DNA of 64,000 bases from Rutpela maculata (GCA_936432065.2 OW386290.2:138891677-138955676); one strand, 5' to 3'; counted from the first letter of the stretch, positions 10,860-21,926 are shown. The notes: generated by a model from the sequence alone, not told the origin. Translations and numbers: made by a program.

Positions 10860-11435
10860 GCTGAAAGCCGCCCCTTTGCTTAATGCGATTATTTGCTCTA
10901 GTCTATTCGATGTTATCATGCAAAACTTTTCTTGCATTTAAGCCGTTTTTGTGGCCTAGTACCAGTTTCCTATTTTGCCTGATAACATTGTAAGACAAGC
11001 GTCCTGTTTTGCCTTCAGCCACCATCTTGTATATCACCAACTTGCCCCGGTGCATTTACAAGTTATCAATTGTGAGTTTTAGGCTTTAAGACTTATTTTT
11101 TAACCGTGTTATATGTGGTTTCGACCATTTTAAATATTTAGCTTGTGTAAATAGTTTTGGCCAAGGTTTTTTGTAAATTCTATCTCTACGGGAAGTTTGT
11201 AATATTTACCTCTACAATGTGTTTTTAGATCTGAAGCCAACTATCTCTTGTACATTTAAGGCTAGTATTAAGTGTTGTTTATCGATAAATTAACCGTAGA
11301 TCTTGGAAAGATATACTAACCATTAAATTGTATATGCTATTTAATCGATATTAAATCGATAATTTTATTATATCTTTGTTTTAATATCTTGTTTTGTGCT
11401 GTATCTTCCTTATTTCACGATTCTCCTATAGAATC
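10860..11435 (+). mobile_element. Possible LTR 3' portion
   Basis: Non-coding sequence that ends immediately before a TGGCGCC motif typical of an LTR-retrotransposon primer binding site. If this is an LTR it would be long and would include the 100-bp tandem array. No matching second LTR was found in the window, and the expected CA end is not obvious. Confidence 0.25.
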
Positions 11436-11460
11436 TGGCGCCCAAGGTACTCTTGAATTT
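11436..11460 (+). other. PBS-like motif
   Basis: CTGGCGCCCAAGGTACTC resembles primer binding sites complementary to tRNA 3' ends (TGGCGCC core) that follow the 5' LTR of Ty3-type retrotransposons. Only the core matches strongly, and no gag-like frame follows. Confidence 0.3.
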
Positions 11461-11883
11461 TTGCAGACGAAAATTTTTCAAAAAAAATATTTAAGTTTAA
11501 AAAAAAAATTTTTTTTTAAATTTTTTTAAGAAAATTTTTTTACGACTTATTCACTCTTGGTCGCATTAGTGAGACTGTTGTGTACGCTTACCCATGGCCC
11601 TTGGCCTCCTAAAAAAACTGGCTAGCCGAGCCTAATTTGTTTTGGTAATAGATTATTATTTTGTGTGTTTGAACATTTTAAGTAACCAGACAAATTAGTT
11701 TTGTGTCATACAGGGAATATTTTAACTTGTCTAATTCTATAAATTAATTTGTAAGTGATGATGTCAGTTTGGGCTTATCCCATTTAATTTTATAGTAAAA
11801 CTTCATAGTCAAGAACTCAACCATTATAAAGTTATTAAAATTTCCCCAGTTGACAAGGAGATATTAAAATTTATAGAAAAAAA
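11461..11883. other. AT-rich DNA with long A/T homopolymer runs
   Basis: Starts with runs of T and A (11475-11545), then unannotated AT-rich sequence up to the family A insertion. No coding signal. Confidence 0.45.
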
Positions 11884-12557
11884 CCGCTGCCCAAGGAATC
11901 ACTACTTCCACATCCAGATTCTCTATTGAAGTCACTCACAACGAAAAAACTTTGTATGTGGAAATAATTGTTTATGGAACTTTAATAATATAATATTTGA
12001 AAACCCATAAAGCGATACCCCATATGGGGTGAGGGGTGGTAGTGAGGTGGGGTGGGGGTGGTAGTGGGGGTGGATGAAGTAAAAAAATATTTTGAGGTTT
12101 CTGGTTCTTGTACATACACTAAATCACAATTTTTTTCATCTCTTTTAATAATGGGGTGGCGGTGGTAATGGAGGTGGCTAATGCAAAAAAATTTTTTGAG
12201 ACCTTAGCTTGTCTTATATATACTAAATACCAATTTTATGAACTCTTACCTGCTTGATTTACCCATTTACCCCAAATTTACCCCCCAAGCCTTCGACGGA
12301 ACAAGATGAAAATATAATCTAGTTCCAGAACTCGTTAAAGTACATATGTGTACCAAATTTCAAGTCAATATCTTAAATGGTTCCAGAGTAAACGTGCGCA
12401 CAAAAAAGTTACAGACAGACCGACAGACCGACAGACACAATTTTTTTTTCGCTCAACCTTAAAATCTCGACGTTTCATGATATTTTAAGCTTATTTGAAT
12501 AATGAAAATTTATAAAAAAATTTTTTTCGTTACTATACTTCCACTGGATGTGGAAGT
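11884..12557 (+). mobile_element. Family A helentron-like element, copy 3 (complete, 674 bp)
   Basis: Starts CCGCTGCCCAAGGAATCACT, then ACTTCCACATCCAG. It ends with an inverted copy, CTGGATGTGGAAGT, which is part of a hairpin with arms ACTTCCAC and GTGGAAGT and a 5-base loop. Inside are two GT/G-rich blocks, a segment with AACAAGATGAAAATATAATC, and a GACC/GACA microsatellite near 12415-12440. Flanks are A-rich on both sides. Subterminal inverted repeats plus one terminal hairpin and a GTCY-type microsatellite resemble DINE-1/helentron-associated elements. No coding capacity. A simple MITE is the alternative. Confidence 0.75.
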
Positions 12558-12562
12558 AAAAT

Positions 12563-13065
12563 AAATATTTAGGAGTCACTGTTGATCATCACATAAGATG
12601 GAACAGTCAAATTAATAATGTTACAATACTTTCTACCTATATTTAAGTATTTAAAAAAATATGTGATCTAGAACAATATTTTTTTTACTTTGGACTTGTC
12701 CAGTGTCACCTAATATAATGATTGGATATATTAGCATGGGACGGTGTCACAAATAATTGTCTCAGGAAATTGAAAGCCGTACTAAAGCAAATAATTAAAA
12801 TTATATTTATCAAACCTCTATTATGTAATTCAGATGAATTATACACACAAGACTATTTGATTTACGTTAAGTAGTTAATTTTACCAATTTATTTTGATCA
12901 ATTAGCAAAGATAAAAATCTTGTATTTTAATCATTGAACACAAATAGGAAACCACGCGTAAACAGAACTGTATTAAAATACCGAGAACTCGAATAACAAT
13001 TGATTAAATTCAATTTAAGAACGCAAAAATATCGGATAAAACTCCGTTTAAAGTCTAGGTGAATT
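12563..13065 (+). pseudogene. Non-LTR retrotransposon ORF2 C-terminal fragment
   Basis: Immediately after the family A copy, forward translation reads KYLGVTVDHHIRWNSQINNV. Later, after several stops, it reads ILAWDGVTNNCLRKLKAV and IIKIIFIKPLL. YLGV-VD and I-W-G are thumb and post-RT motifs of Jockey-like elements. The upstream RT domain is not present next to it, so the fragment is truncated at the repeat. It may come from the same family as the fragment at 8900-9195, which I could not test. Confidence 0.6.
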
Positions 13066-13169
13066 ATAGCTCAAAAAAATTCGCATAAATCGATGCGTCA
13101 TAACAAAATAACAAAGTTGAAATAGAATTAATATTTGAAAATAACTAATACAGAGTTATTTAGTTACCA

Positions 13170-13700
13170 GTAACACAATGAGGCAACGCATTTCACAAAC
13201 ACCTACACTACCCATCCCCCACTCCTGCACCATGCGCCATATGGCTGTCGCTGCTGAGAAAATGCATGACCCAAATCCAACCCAACATCGGAAATTGAGG
13301 AATCAGAAAACTCAGAAAAAGAAGACTAGAAGAAGCAGAAACACAAAAAGAGGAGCATAAACACTCCATATCACGACACAACGCGGCAACATATTTCATA
13401 AGAAGACTTAGAAGAGGCAGAAGTTCAGAACCGAAAACACAAAAAAGGGAGCTTAAACGCTCCCTCACGACACAAATCTCACAAATATCTACACCTCCCA
13501 TCCCACATTCCTTTACCACGCGCCATGCGGCTCTCGCTGCTGGCAACAAGCATGACCTTAGTCCAGTCCAGCGTGGACGTAGCAGGCCCAGCTGTGTAAA
13601 CCTGGGAGTGGCAGCAAAGCCTACCGCACATTGGTAAATCAATCAATCAATAAAAGATTAATCAATCAATAAAAGATTAAATTAAATTTTATCAGATCAT
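13170..13700 (+). repeat. Duplicated segment ending in a (TCAA)n tail
   Basis: A ~100-bp motif with ACCATGCGCCAT and GCTCTCGCTGCTG/GCTGTCGCTGCTG occurs twice (about 13195-13270 and 13480-13560), with AGAAGACT-AGAAG-GCAGAA and CACAAAAA-GAG segments also duplicated between. The block ends in AATCAATCAATCAATAAAAG repeats (13636-13675), like the microsatellite tail of a non-LTR element. The open frames on both strands here show no recognised protein motif. Confidence 0.5.
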
Positions 13701-14200
13701 AAACTGTCAGTTTGCTCTCGTTATGTTACTGGGTAAATACTCTTTCGACAAAATGCTACCAATATAATCATCGCTTTCGTAGGTTTTCATTTAATGTTCC
13801 CACTCCCCCCGATTAACAGTTAATCTTGGCAACACCTAGGCGTACAGTGATTATAAATCTCGAGCCTTTAATCTAGATTCGGTGTTACTTTCAATTGCAC
13901 TCGAATCATCCCATAAACAAAGTTACTTGTCGTTTGTATTAACGGTTGCGTAAATTTCATTCATAAGATTACATCTTGAAATGTCCTAGCGGGACTCAAC
14001 GCTACTGTGCAATGGCCTATCGCAATGTCTTACTAATAAGGTAAAATATTTGAAGAAGTTGCCCATCAAATGACGAAAAATGTATAAGCATTTTTGTATA
14101 TCTGATATCTCTAGGGAAGTATTATTATTGGATTCCGAACGGATCATTTCTATTAATTATTTATTTTGTTAGATGTAATTAGCGAGATTATATAAGATTA
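13701..14200. other. Unannotated DNA
   Basis: No coding signal or repeat was recognised in this stretch. Confidence 0.4.
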
Positions 14201-14372
14201 GATCTAGATAGGAAGCTTGCAACTGTCCTGATAATGCTTGATTTTTCTGAAGCCCTCGATGCAGTCAGTCACGAACTCATGTGTACTAAGGTGAAGTGCT
14301 ATGGTTTTGATCCTAGTGTGCTTCTGCTTATTTGCAATCATTATTTTAGTGCCCAATATTGCGAGTAAGTTA
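14201..14372 (+). pseudogene. Non-LTR reverse transcriptase fragment (RT block 3-4)
   Basis: Forward translation from about 14204 reads DLDRKLATVLIMLDFSEALD, then AVSHELMCTKVKCYGF and DPSVLLL, with a stop at 14368. This is the RT motif usually read as LDFSKAFDTVSHELL; here K has become E, F has become L and T has become A. It is too short to assign beyond Jockey/R1-like. The minus-strand frame at 14204-14467 is a shadow of it. Confidence 0.7.
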
Positions 14373-14654
14373 TGAAACAAATGAGTAACTTTAAAAATAC
14401 GAATAATTGTGTAATAATCCCAAGAAGCAAAATTTAAATGTTGTACAACTCCTTTTAGACAAGGCAAAAACCTCGCCTTCTATGAAAAAAAAATTTTCCA
14501 TTCGATTTTTTTGCATATTTACGTTCGGGACATGCCTCTTAATAAGTATCAAGAGTTTGCCGGACGAAAATCTGATCCCAATTTGTTTAAACTAATTTTT
14601 TTGAAACAAATTGCAAAAATCGCTTTTTTGTCCCGAATTTTTTTAGGTTTTCTT
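14373..14654. other. Unannotated AT-rich spacer
   Basis: Short overlapping frames with no motif precede the Copia homology. Confidence 0.4.
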
Positions 14655-15625
14655 GGTCAAGATCACAAGAAGTGGATTGATGCTATGAAAGGAGAAATTG
14701 CTTCTTTGAAAGGCAACGATACATGAATTTTGACTGAAATTCCTGAGGGCCAAGAGATTATCGATAGCAAATGGATTTTCAACGTCAAGAGAAATGCAGA
14801 TGGGAGCATTTCTAGATATAAGGCAAGACTGGTTGTCAGGAGATTCAAGCAAAGAAATGGTGTGGACTACAATGAAATGTTCAATCTGGTTGTACGTTTT
14901 GACACGTTAAGAATAATTATGTCCCTTGCAGCAACAAAGTGTATGATAATGCAGCAATTCAATGTACAGACTGCGTTTTTATATGGAAATATCGATGAGA
15001 AAATTTTAATAATGAGACAACCACCAGGATTTGAAGAAGGCATCAAACATGTATGTTTACTGGAGAAGAGCATCTATGGACTTAAGCAAGCATCCAAATG
15101 CTGGAACCAACGATTCGCAAGTGTTCTTGTTGAAGGCTACCAATGCAGACCCTTGTGTTTTCGTCAGCAACAACAAAAATCAGCAGCGGCTTATCTTAGC
15201 CACACACTTTGATGATGGATTGGTAGTATCAACAAATCAGGAAGCTATCGACACTTTAGATGTGATTTAAATACTGAATTTGAAATCTTGGGCTGCAAAT
15301 AGATAAATTATCTGATGGATGAGAAGCACTTCAATATTGGTATTCAGCAACGCAGACTCCGCAGGTGATGTGAAGACTAGAAAATCAACCAGTGGTTTTG
15401 TGTTGAAACTAGGAAATGCAACAATTGCCTGGGCATCTAAGCAGAAAGCTGTTGTTCTGTCAACTACTGAGGCTGAATATGTTGCTGCATCTCAAGCTGT
15501 CGAAGAGCTTATGTGGTGCCAAAATTTAATACAAGATCTCACCGCAGTTAAGAAAATACCCACCACGCTGCACATCGATAATCAAAGTGCAATAATAATA
15601 ACTACTGTATTACTAGACAAAACAA
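14655..15625 (+). pseudogene. Copia (Ty1) retrotransposon RT-RNase H remnant
   Basis: Forward frames read WIDAMKGEIASLKGNDT, a stop, then ILTEIPEGQ, DSKWIFNVKRNADGSI and YKARLV. Then come NVQTAFLYGN, QPPGFEEG and KSIYGLKQASKCWNQ. A frameshift near 15120 leads to NADPCVFVSNN and FDDGLVVSTNQEA, where the usual YVDD reads HFDD. A large internal deletion then joins this to RNase H: NADSAGDVKTRKSTSGF, WASKQKAVVLSTTEAEYVAA, LHIDNQSA. RNase H acidic residues are present. The stop TGA at 14724 replaces what is usually a Trp codon. The 3' end is cut by the family B element at 15626. No LTRs, PBS or integrase are visible. Confidence 0.88.
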
Positions 15626-15984
15626 CAAAAATTTCGTAAGATTTCTGTTTATTACAAACCATAAAAAATTAAGAAAACCATTTTTTTTATTTTAAATAAC
15701 CAATAACTTTTTTATTTACCGGTCTGTTTTGTTAAAAAACAATAGGGTTCTTCCTTTAGCTAACACTAACTCACTGTTCAAATTTCAGTATAATCTAATT
15801 TTTTTTCTTGAGTTATCGTGCTTTACAAGAAACGTGACGGACGGACAGACGGACATATTGAAAATTGTTCAGAATTCGTTCACAATGATATAAACATTTT
15901 TGGTCTGCGAGTGATATTTCCGGTTTTAGAAATGTGCCGATCAAATGCAATAACTCTTCGTTTTCGTATTGGCCAAGAGTATAA
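15626..15984 (+). mobile_element. Family B helentron/mini-me-like element, copy 1
   Basis: Shares ATTTCGTAAGATTT, CAATAGGGTTCTTCCT, TACAAGAAACGTGACGGACG, a GACG/GACA microsatellite and a GTGCCGATCAAAT block with 55626-55990 and, in part, 27374-27541. The end carries the remains of a hairpin (ACTCTTC ... AGAGT) followed by ATAAC. It lies directly against the Copia RNase H frame, so it probably inserted there. No coding capacity. The 15818-16030 frame is incidental. Confidence 0.65.
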
Positions 15985-16410
15985 CAATGGACATACTATG
16001 ACCCTAGAATCAGTAGTACTAGATACATAAAACTATTTATTTAAGCAGTATTGGTTTGTTTTTTATTGCTTCTAGTTAGCATCGAAATTGATTACTACAG
16101 AGTATCGTGTAATGGGTGCTAACTACTAAAACGATTTACATTTGTCTTAAATGACAATAAGCCCTTTTTTCCTCTAATGAACACACTAAAAGATTCAATT
16201 TTATAAATTACCTACACACATATTTTGATGTTTTGTTTATTGTATTTTAATTTAGTGTTTCGGGGCTTTTATCAATTCTAAAAATTTATACACGCCAGGT
16301 AACGTGGTACAGGATTCATAATTATGATTTATTATTATTGATTTGCTATTACAGAGATGCCTGTTGATGTGTGTTATGAATAATTATGTATTTACATACC
16401 TATGTCAAAA
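15985..16410. other. Unannotated AT-rich DNA
   Basis: No repeat or coding feature recognised. Confidence 0.45.
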
Positions 16411-17087
16411 CCGCTGCCCAAGGAATCACAACTTCCACATCCAGTTTTTTTATCTCACTCACAACGAAAAAATTTTGTATGTGGAAATAATTGTTTATGG
16501 AACTTTAATAATATAATATTTGAAATCCTCTACCCCAAAAACCCATAAAACGATACCCCACATCGGTAGCGGGGTGGGGGTGGTGATAGGGGGTGGTAGT
16601 AGGGGTGGATGAAGTAAAAAAACTTTTTGAGGTTTCTGGTTCTTGTACACACCCTAAATCACATTTTTTTCCATCCCCTTTAATAATGGGGTGGGGGTGG
16701 TAATGGGGGTGGCTAATTCCAAAATTTTTTTTGAGACCTCAGCTTCTCTTATATATACTAAATACCAATTTTATGGGCTCTTACCTGCTTGATTTACCTA
16801 TTTTCCCCAAATTTACCCAAATTTACCCCCCAACCCTTCGACGGAACAAGATGAAAATATAATCTAGTTCTAGATCTCGTTAAAGTACATATGTGTCCCA
16901 AATTTCAAGTCAATATCTCACACGGTTCCAGAGTAAACGTGCGCACAAAAAAAGTTAGACAGACCGAAATTTTTTTTTCGCTCAAACTTAAAGTCTCGAC
17001 GTTTCGTGACTTTCTAGGCCTATTTGAACAATAATAATTTTTAAAAAAATTTTTGTCGTTACTATACTTCCACTGGACGTGGAAGTA
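16411..17087 (+). mobile_element. Family A helentron-like element, copy 4 (complete, 677 bp)
   Basis: Has the same start (CCGCTGCCCAAGGAATCAC) and the same terminal hairpin (ACTTCCAC, loop TGGAC, GTGGAAGT at 17066-17086) as the copy at 11884. The loop base change (TGGAC instead of TGGAT) leaves the stem intact. Flanks are TCAAAA on the left and AAAAGAAAA on the right, again A-rich. The microsatellite is short here (ACAGACCG). Confidence 0.75.
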
Positions 17088-17192
17088 AAAGAAAATAAGC
17101 GAGCGATCAATTTTATAATTTTTACACAAACTTTATAGGTATTAAACAAATAAAAATCTTTTACCTTGAAGAATCGGAAAATAGATCATTCT

Positions 17193-17487
17193 ACACATCG
17201 TCAATTAAGGCAGTTGTCACCATTTCCAGCATCCTCTGAGGAGCAGGATTTTTAATTTTATTAACAGGATTAGAGGATTCCCACAGAAATTAAACGTATC
17301 GCTTGGATACTGATGTTGGCCTCATCAGTAATGCTCCAGCAACTTCATCAGTCCCTATCACCGAGTTGTTTGGGCAGTCAGTGTATGACATAGACGTTTC
17401 GTTTTTCCCAGAGGATTGGAAGCGTTTGAATATAGGTTTCTGCTGTCTTGGTTCTCCAATCCCCCTCGAAGAAATATCACGAGGCTA
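17193..17487 (-). pseudogene. Unrecognised coding-like stretch with two stops
   Basis: The minus strand reads 64 codons open from about 17487 (including RQQKPIFKRFQSSGKNETSM and DEVAGALLMRPTSVSKRYV), then a stop, then 30 open codons (ESSNPVNKIKNPAPQRMLEM), then a stop. Composition is less AT-rich than the flanks and more protein-like than chance. I do not recognise the family. It could be a decayed host exon, part of a retroelement gag, or chance. The plus-strand frame 17303-17488 overlaps it. Confidence 0.25.
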
Positions 17488-17669
17488 AACCATGCTCGAT
17501 AAAGATTTGTAACTGAGATTTCTGAATATGAATCATCTTTGATCTTAGATAAAATTAATTTGAGGGAGTGATTCGACTTTCTGATGACCAAAGGTCACTC
17601 TGATCATAGGTCAAACCATATGCGAACGTAGCTCTTTCAGAATGCGTGGTGAAAAACGCGTTTTCATTT

Positions 17670-18145
17670 GATAAACAAAATTTGACCTTGGAATGACCTT
17701 GACCTTGATCTGGTGGGGTCGAACAGACCCCGGATTCGGATTTAGCAACCCCAAAAACGTATAAGAATCGTGGTTTTATAGCTTACATGTTTTTCCCAAT
17801 TTGACCTCGAAATGATCTTGACCCTGACCTGATGGGTCAAACAGACCAGGAGTTGGGATTTAGTTACCCCAAAAACGTATCAAACGTATACAAGTCGTGG
17901 TTTTCTGCGCTTAAAAGGTTTCTTCCCAATTTGATTGGATTTACCATCACCCTGACCTGACGGGGTTAAGCAGATCCCGAATTCGGATTCAGTGACCCCA
18001 AAAACATACAGATATCGTGGTTTTCTTCGCTTAATCATTTTTTTTCCAATTTAACCTTGGATTGACCTTGACCCTGACCTGATGGAGTCAAACAGACCCC
18101 GGATTTCGGATTTAGTGACCCCAGAAACGTATGGATATGTTGGTC
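17670..18145. repeat. ~120-bp tandem repeat rich in TGACC/GGTCA motifs, about four units
   Basis: Units begin near 17681, 17800, 17930 and 18050. Each contains, in order, CCAATTTGACCT, CCTGACCTGA, GGGGTCAAACAGACCCCGG (inverted GGGGTC/GACCCC), GGATTTAGTGACCCC, AAAAACGTAT and TCGTGGTTTTC. Units differ by point changes and small indels. No protein frame runs through them. Confidence 0.88.
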
Positions 18146-18829
18146 TAGTCTGGTGAACATAACATTTTTTTTGTGGGGCTGTGTAATTTAAGAAATATGA
18201 ACGTAATAAGCGTTGATGCCAATAATACTTTTGACGTGTAATGAACGACAAAGCCCGAGTGCAACTATTCTAGCACTAATAGGAAGAAGAAGCTTGTGAA
18301 TATAAAGAATTAGAGCTGCAAATACAGAAAAAACAAAGATTCTAATCATTCGGCTAATACTGCGACGATCAGCCTAAAAGTTTTATACCATTCTTTTACT
18401 TTTACTCTTTGACTGGACAAATGCACATGCATCAGAAAGTATGAAATTACGTGCATTATTTTTTCTAAAAATACGTAATTCAGTCGGCAACACCAGAATG
18501 CAGTAATTACGAATATGCACAAAACCTGTTCTATAAAACGCGGCTAGTACCTATTCATTCTAGTCACGTCTTATTTTTTTTTCCTGATCCGACTGATTAA
18601 TTAACTTAATGCTAGTTTATTGATGGAACAATTATTTTGCAATTTCTTTTCAATCAATTTTACTTTAATGTAGCGTACGTAGTAGAACAGTGCTTTCCTA
18701 GTTAGTCTGTTATTTTAGTCACGTCTGAAAAAAGTATAATTTTAATTGGCATATTCACTTAACGGATGATTAATAATCGCTTTTCGCTCTTCCGTATGCT
18801 AATAGGTGGTACTTAAATTCCGCGTTATA
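18146..18829. other. Unannotated DNA left of the nested mariner
   Basis: AT-rich with no recognised feature. The minus frame 18051-18251 overlaps the tandem array and is a shadow. Confidence 0.4.
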
Positions 18830-19114
18830 CGGGGTGGCCTACCAAAAGCGAAACAGGTGTGTTTTCTGCTTATATGATCATATTTCTACGAAAAATGCTC
18901 TGACCCAACGATTTTATTCATAAGAGTATATTGTCCATCGCGCCTCTTCAACCCTTAAGCAATGTTAGGACACACCCCTAGAATTTTAAATAGCAAGGAA
19001 ATGAAGTAGTACATTGTTATAAAGCTCGTTAAATTTTCTTTACTTTTTAAATATAAACTAATGGTTTTTCACACTGAATGTAAAAAACGGATAATCCAGT
19101 CAACAAAGGAGTGG

Positions 19115-19692
19115 TAGAGGACATGGAGGGGGGAAATTTTCTTCTTTAAGAATGTGTTGGGGGTAGTTAGGAGGTAAACATACTAAAAGTTCCCGCCCTT
19201 AGTCCTGCCGCTTCAATTCTTGGATTATAACTCGGAAACGATGTGTCCTACGGAAAAAGTATTCTATGCAAAATTAAACCGAATTAAATTTCCTACAATT
19301 ACATTTTCTTCCTAAGATTATTTTGTGATTGTGATTTATGAGCAGACCACGGTAAATTGTTTTGATAGAGAAATGTCAGATACCTAATTGATTTATTTAT
19401 TAATTATCGATTTTCTCTGACGAATATCTCAGAAACTATAAAACATAGGAAGAAAATGAATACAAAGCATTCTTGTAGGAAATTTAATTATGTTTAATTT
19501 TGCATAGAATACATTTTTCCAGACGACTCATCTTTTTCGATTTATAAGCGACGAATCAAAAAAAGGGACCTTTCCACCCCCCTTCCCCCCTGAAGCGGCA
19601 GGGCTAGGGGCGGGGACTTTTAGTATGTTTACCTCCACATTCCTGAAGAGGAAAATTCTCCCCCCTCCATGTTCTCTACAATCCCTTTTTGG
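19115..19692. repeat. Foldback (long inverted repeat) element
   Basis: The left arm (about 19115-19330) contains GAGGACATGGAGGGGGGA, AGGTAAACATACTAAAAGT, TATTCTATGCAAAATTAAAC and ATTTTCTTCCTA. The right arm (19430-19692) carries the same blocks inverted and in reverse order. Arms are about 200-260 bp around a ~100-bp centre. No coding content. It lies inside the larger TIR-bounded region. Confidence 0.85.
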
Positions 19693-20029
19693 GCAATCAT
19701 TGATTGGACTAGTGAAACAGTTAGCTGGTATTAAAAAGCAAGACTATCCAGCACAAATTCTGTGAGTTTGTCGATAACCAACGGGTGTCTTATTTCGTAG
19801 TATTAATTTTGTCTCCACATTGGAAATTATGGTTACTCTATTGCAGAAAAGGTTGATATTATTATACTTTTTTTTAGAAATGGTGATTGTGGTAATAAAA
19901 CAGTCAAGTAGTTTAATCACCAACATGCAGATAATAAAGTCGATTGGTAGTACGTCTTGAAGTTCGTGGCAAAATTTCTGGAGACTGACTCTGCAGCCAA
20001 TAAAAGCAAAATGCTGGAGACGAGATAAG

Positions 20030-20640
20030 AAATGAAGGAGTAGAAGTTGCAGTTTTAGGCCATGTTGCCGTCGATCCTAGGTTGAATACGAGGCAATTAG
20101 CTGTTGTGTCTGATATTAATCGAACCAGTATTCAAGAAATTTTAATACATCATAAGTTCCATCTATGCAAAATTAATTTGCTACAGGAATTCAATGTAGG
20201 ATCTTATGATGTTTTGACCGCTGTTTGCAATTTTGTAAAGTTTTAAGTGAACGGGCTATTAATACTTCAAATTATCTTAGTAATATCTGCTTTTTCGACA
20301 AAAGTTCCTTTTTTCTTAAGTGGTACAGTCAACTGCCATAACTGTCGCTGGTAGTCAGATTTTAATCAGAGGGTATTTCACGAAGTACACATCCAACACG
20401 CACAAAAATTAAATGTTTGGTCTGTCAGGTTCTTTTTTTTAAATAGTAATTTGACTGGAGAGATCCATTTACAGTACTGAATGAAAGGTTTCCGAGTCAA
20501 TGGAATGGAAAGAGAGGTTCTATTGAATGGCCTCCGTCGTCACCAGATTTATCTCCACTGAATTTCTTTATGGGGGTCACTTAAAGTCTAAAATATACGC
20601 AACTTGGTGTGCTGAGAAGTATTACGCCAACGTATAGTCA
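20030..20640 (+). pseudogene. Mariner/IS630-like transposase, heavily decayed
   Basis: Forward frames read EVAVLGHVAVDPRLNTRQLA and VVSDINRTSIQEIL (helix-turn-helix region, about 20045-20150). Then comes a region near 20285 reading CFFDKSSFFLS, where a D-E-S/C motif is expected. Then SEGISRSTHPTRTKIKCLVC-like shifted frames appear, and finally IEWPPSSPDLSPLNFFMG at about 20525-20580, where the third catalytic Asp of the usual PLDFFLWG is Asn. Multiple stops and frameshifts. It is probably the transposase of the element bounded at 18830 and 24601. Confidence 0.7.
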
Positions 20641-21926
20641 ACGATTGCCATCAAGTCACCATTTCTAACATTTACTCAGCTAACACATAAGTAACTATTT
20701 CATTAAATTCTTTAATTTCAGAACGCAATGTCTCGAAAACTATTAGGTCAAATTTAAAAAGCAAGATACCGTTGTAAAGATGTAGGTATTTGTGAACTGC
20801 GTTGTCGCATTTTGTCGTGATACGGAATGTTTATGTTCATTTTTTTGAGTTTTTAACGTCCCCACAATAAAATTGTGGGAGGTTACTAAAATCAATCCAA
20901 AATCGAACATTAACATAACATCAAATCTTTACGTTTTGAGATCTCAAGAACCCAAAGAAGTGGTTTTTAACACGATAGCGGCGAAACTACTAAACGGATT
21001 TGGATGAAACTTTGCATGAGGGTTTCTTTAGTGCTCCAAAAGATCTGAAAAGGTTTTGGCTGAGATCATATTACATTTAGTGTCGTTTTGGCACAATAAG
21101 TTGTTTATTTTATGATTACTTACAATTTGTAATCGAATCATTGAAAGGCAGTAAAAATTCCGATTTCAACGATATATCACACTTGCACCCTTTCGATTTG
21201 GTTTCTGTGAAAAAAAATTAAAAAACAAAATAACAATCTATAGAGTCAGGCTTCTTGTGTAAGACATATTTTATAGTCTAACCTAACGTTCGGTAGACTA
21301 GTGTGTTAAAGCGTGCAGACTATACACGTGTTTTCTCTGAAGACGTCATACTAGTGATATTTCGCGAAAAAAGTGCAGTCCAGTATACTTGGTTATTTCT
21401 TAGCTTGCTAATTCAATTATTGTTTTCCACGTGCAGCATGGTCTCCCTTTCTTGTCGTTGTTGTTCAGTCTTTGCTTTTTCTTCGTTACTACGTTTTTAA
21501 CTACGTCATCGTTGGCAGTATGATATGGTTATGTATATCCTCTTGGTCAGGCTGAATTATGGTTTATTTTTGTCGATGAACGTTATACTTCATCTTGTAA
21601 CTATGTATATCGTTTTAATACTATATTTTTCAGTTCGTCAGATATGTTCTTAGGTATTTCAATTTGTTCTTTGTTGTTTCGTAAATGGTCCGCTACTTAT
21701 TTTCGTAGGTTGTTTATGGAATTAATTTGTGACTGGGTTATTAAGTTCTCTCCTTCTTCAGTAAAGTAAAGTAAAAATTATTAAAAATGGTTAGGATGTA
21801 TATTAAAAAATCTGCATTTGCTATTAATACAAATAAAACGGTTCCAACTTATCATATATTTGATATCTCTCTTTTTCCTTTTGAATATTTATATTGTTTT
21901 CTTCTTATTTTTGTTGTTAGCAGGTA
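20641..21926. other. Interior of the nested element, no gene recognised
   Basis: AT-rich sequence. A segment near 20985-21030 (CTAAACGGATTTGGATGAAA) looks like a motif common in insect repeats, but I cannot assign it. The frame at 21303-21500 has no recognised motif. Confidence 0.4.

Noticed and set aside
13208..13642. 144-codon minus-strand frame
   Set aside because: It runs across a duplicated segment with a tandem tail, has no recognisable domain, and is Leu/Ser/Cys-rich as low-complexity antisense frames often are.
14867..15073. Minus-strand frame at the Copia RT
   Set aside because: It is the antisense shadow of a plus-strand Copia RT with clear motifs.
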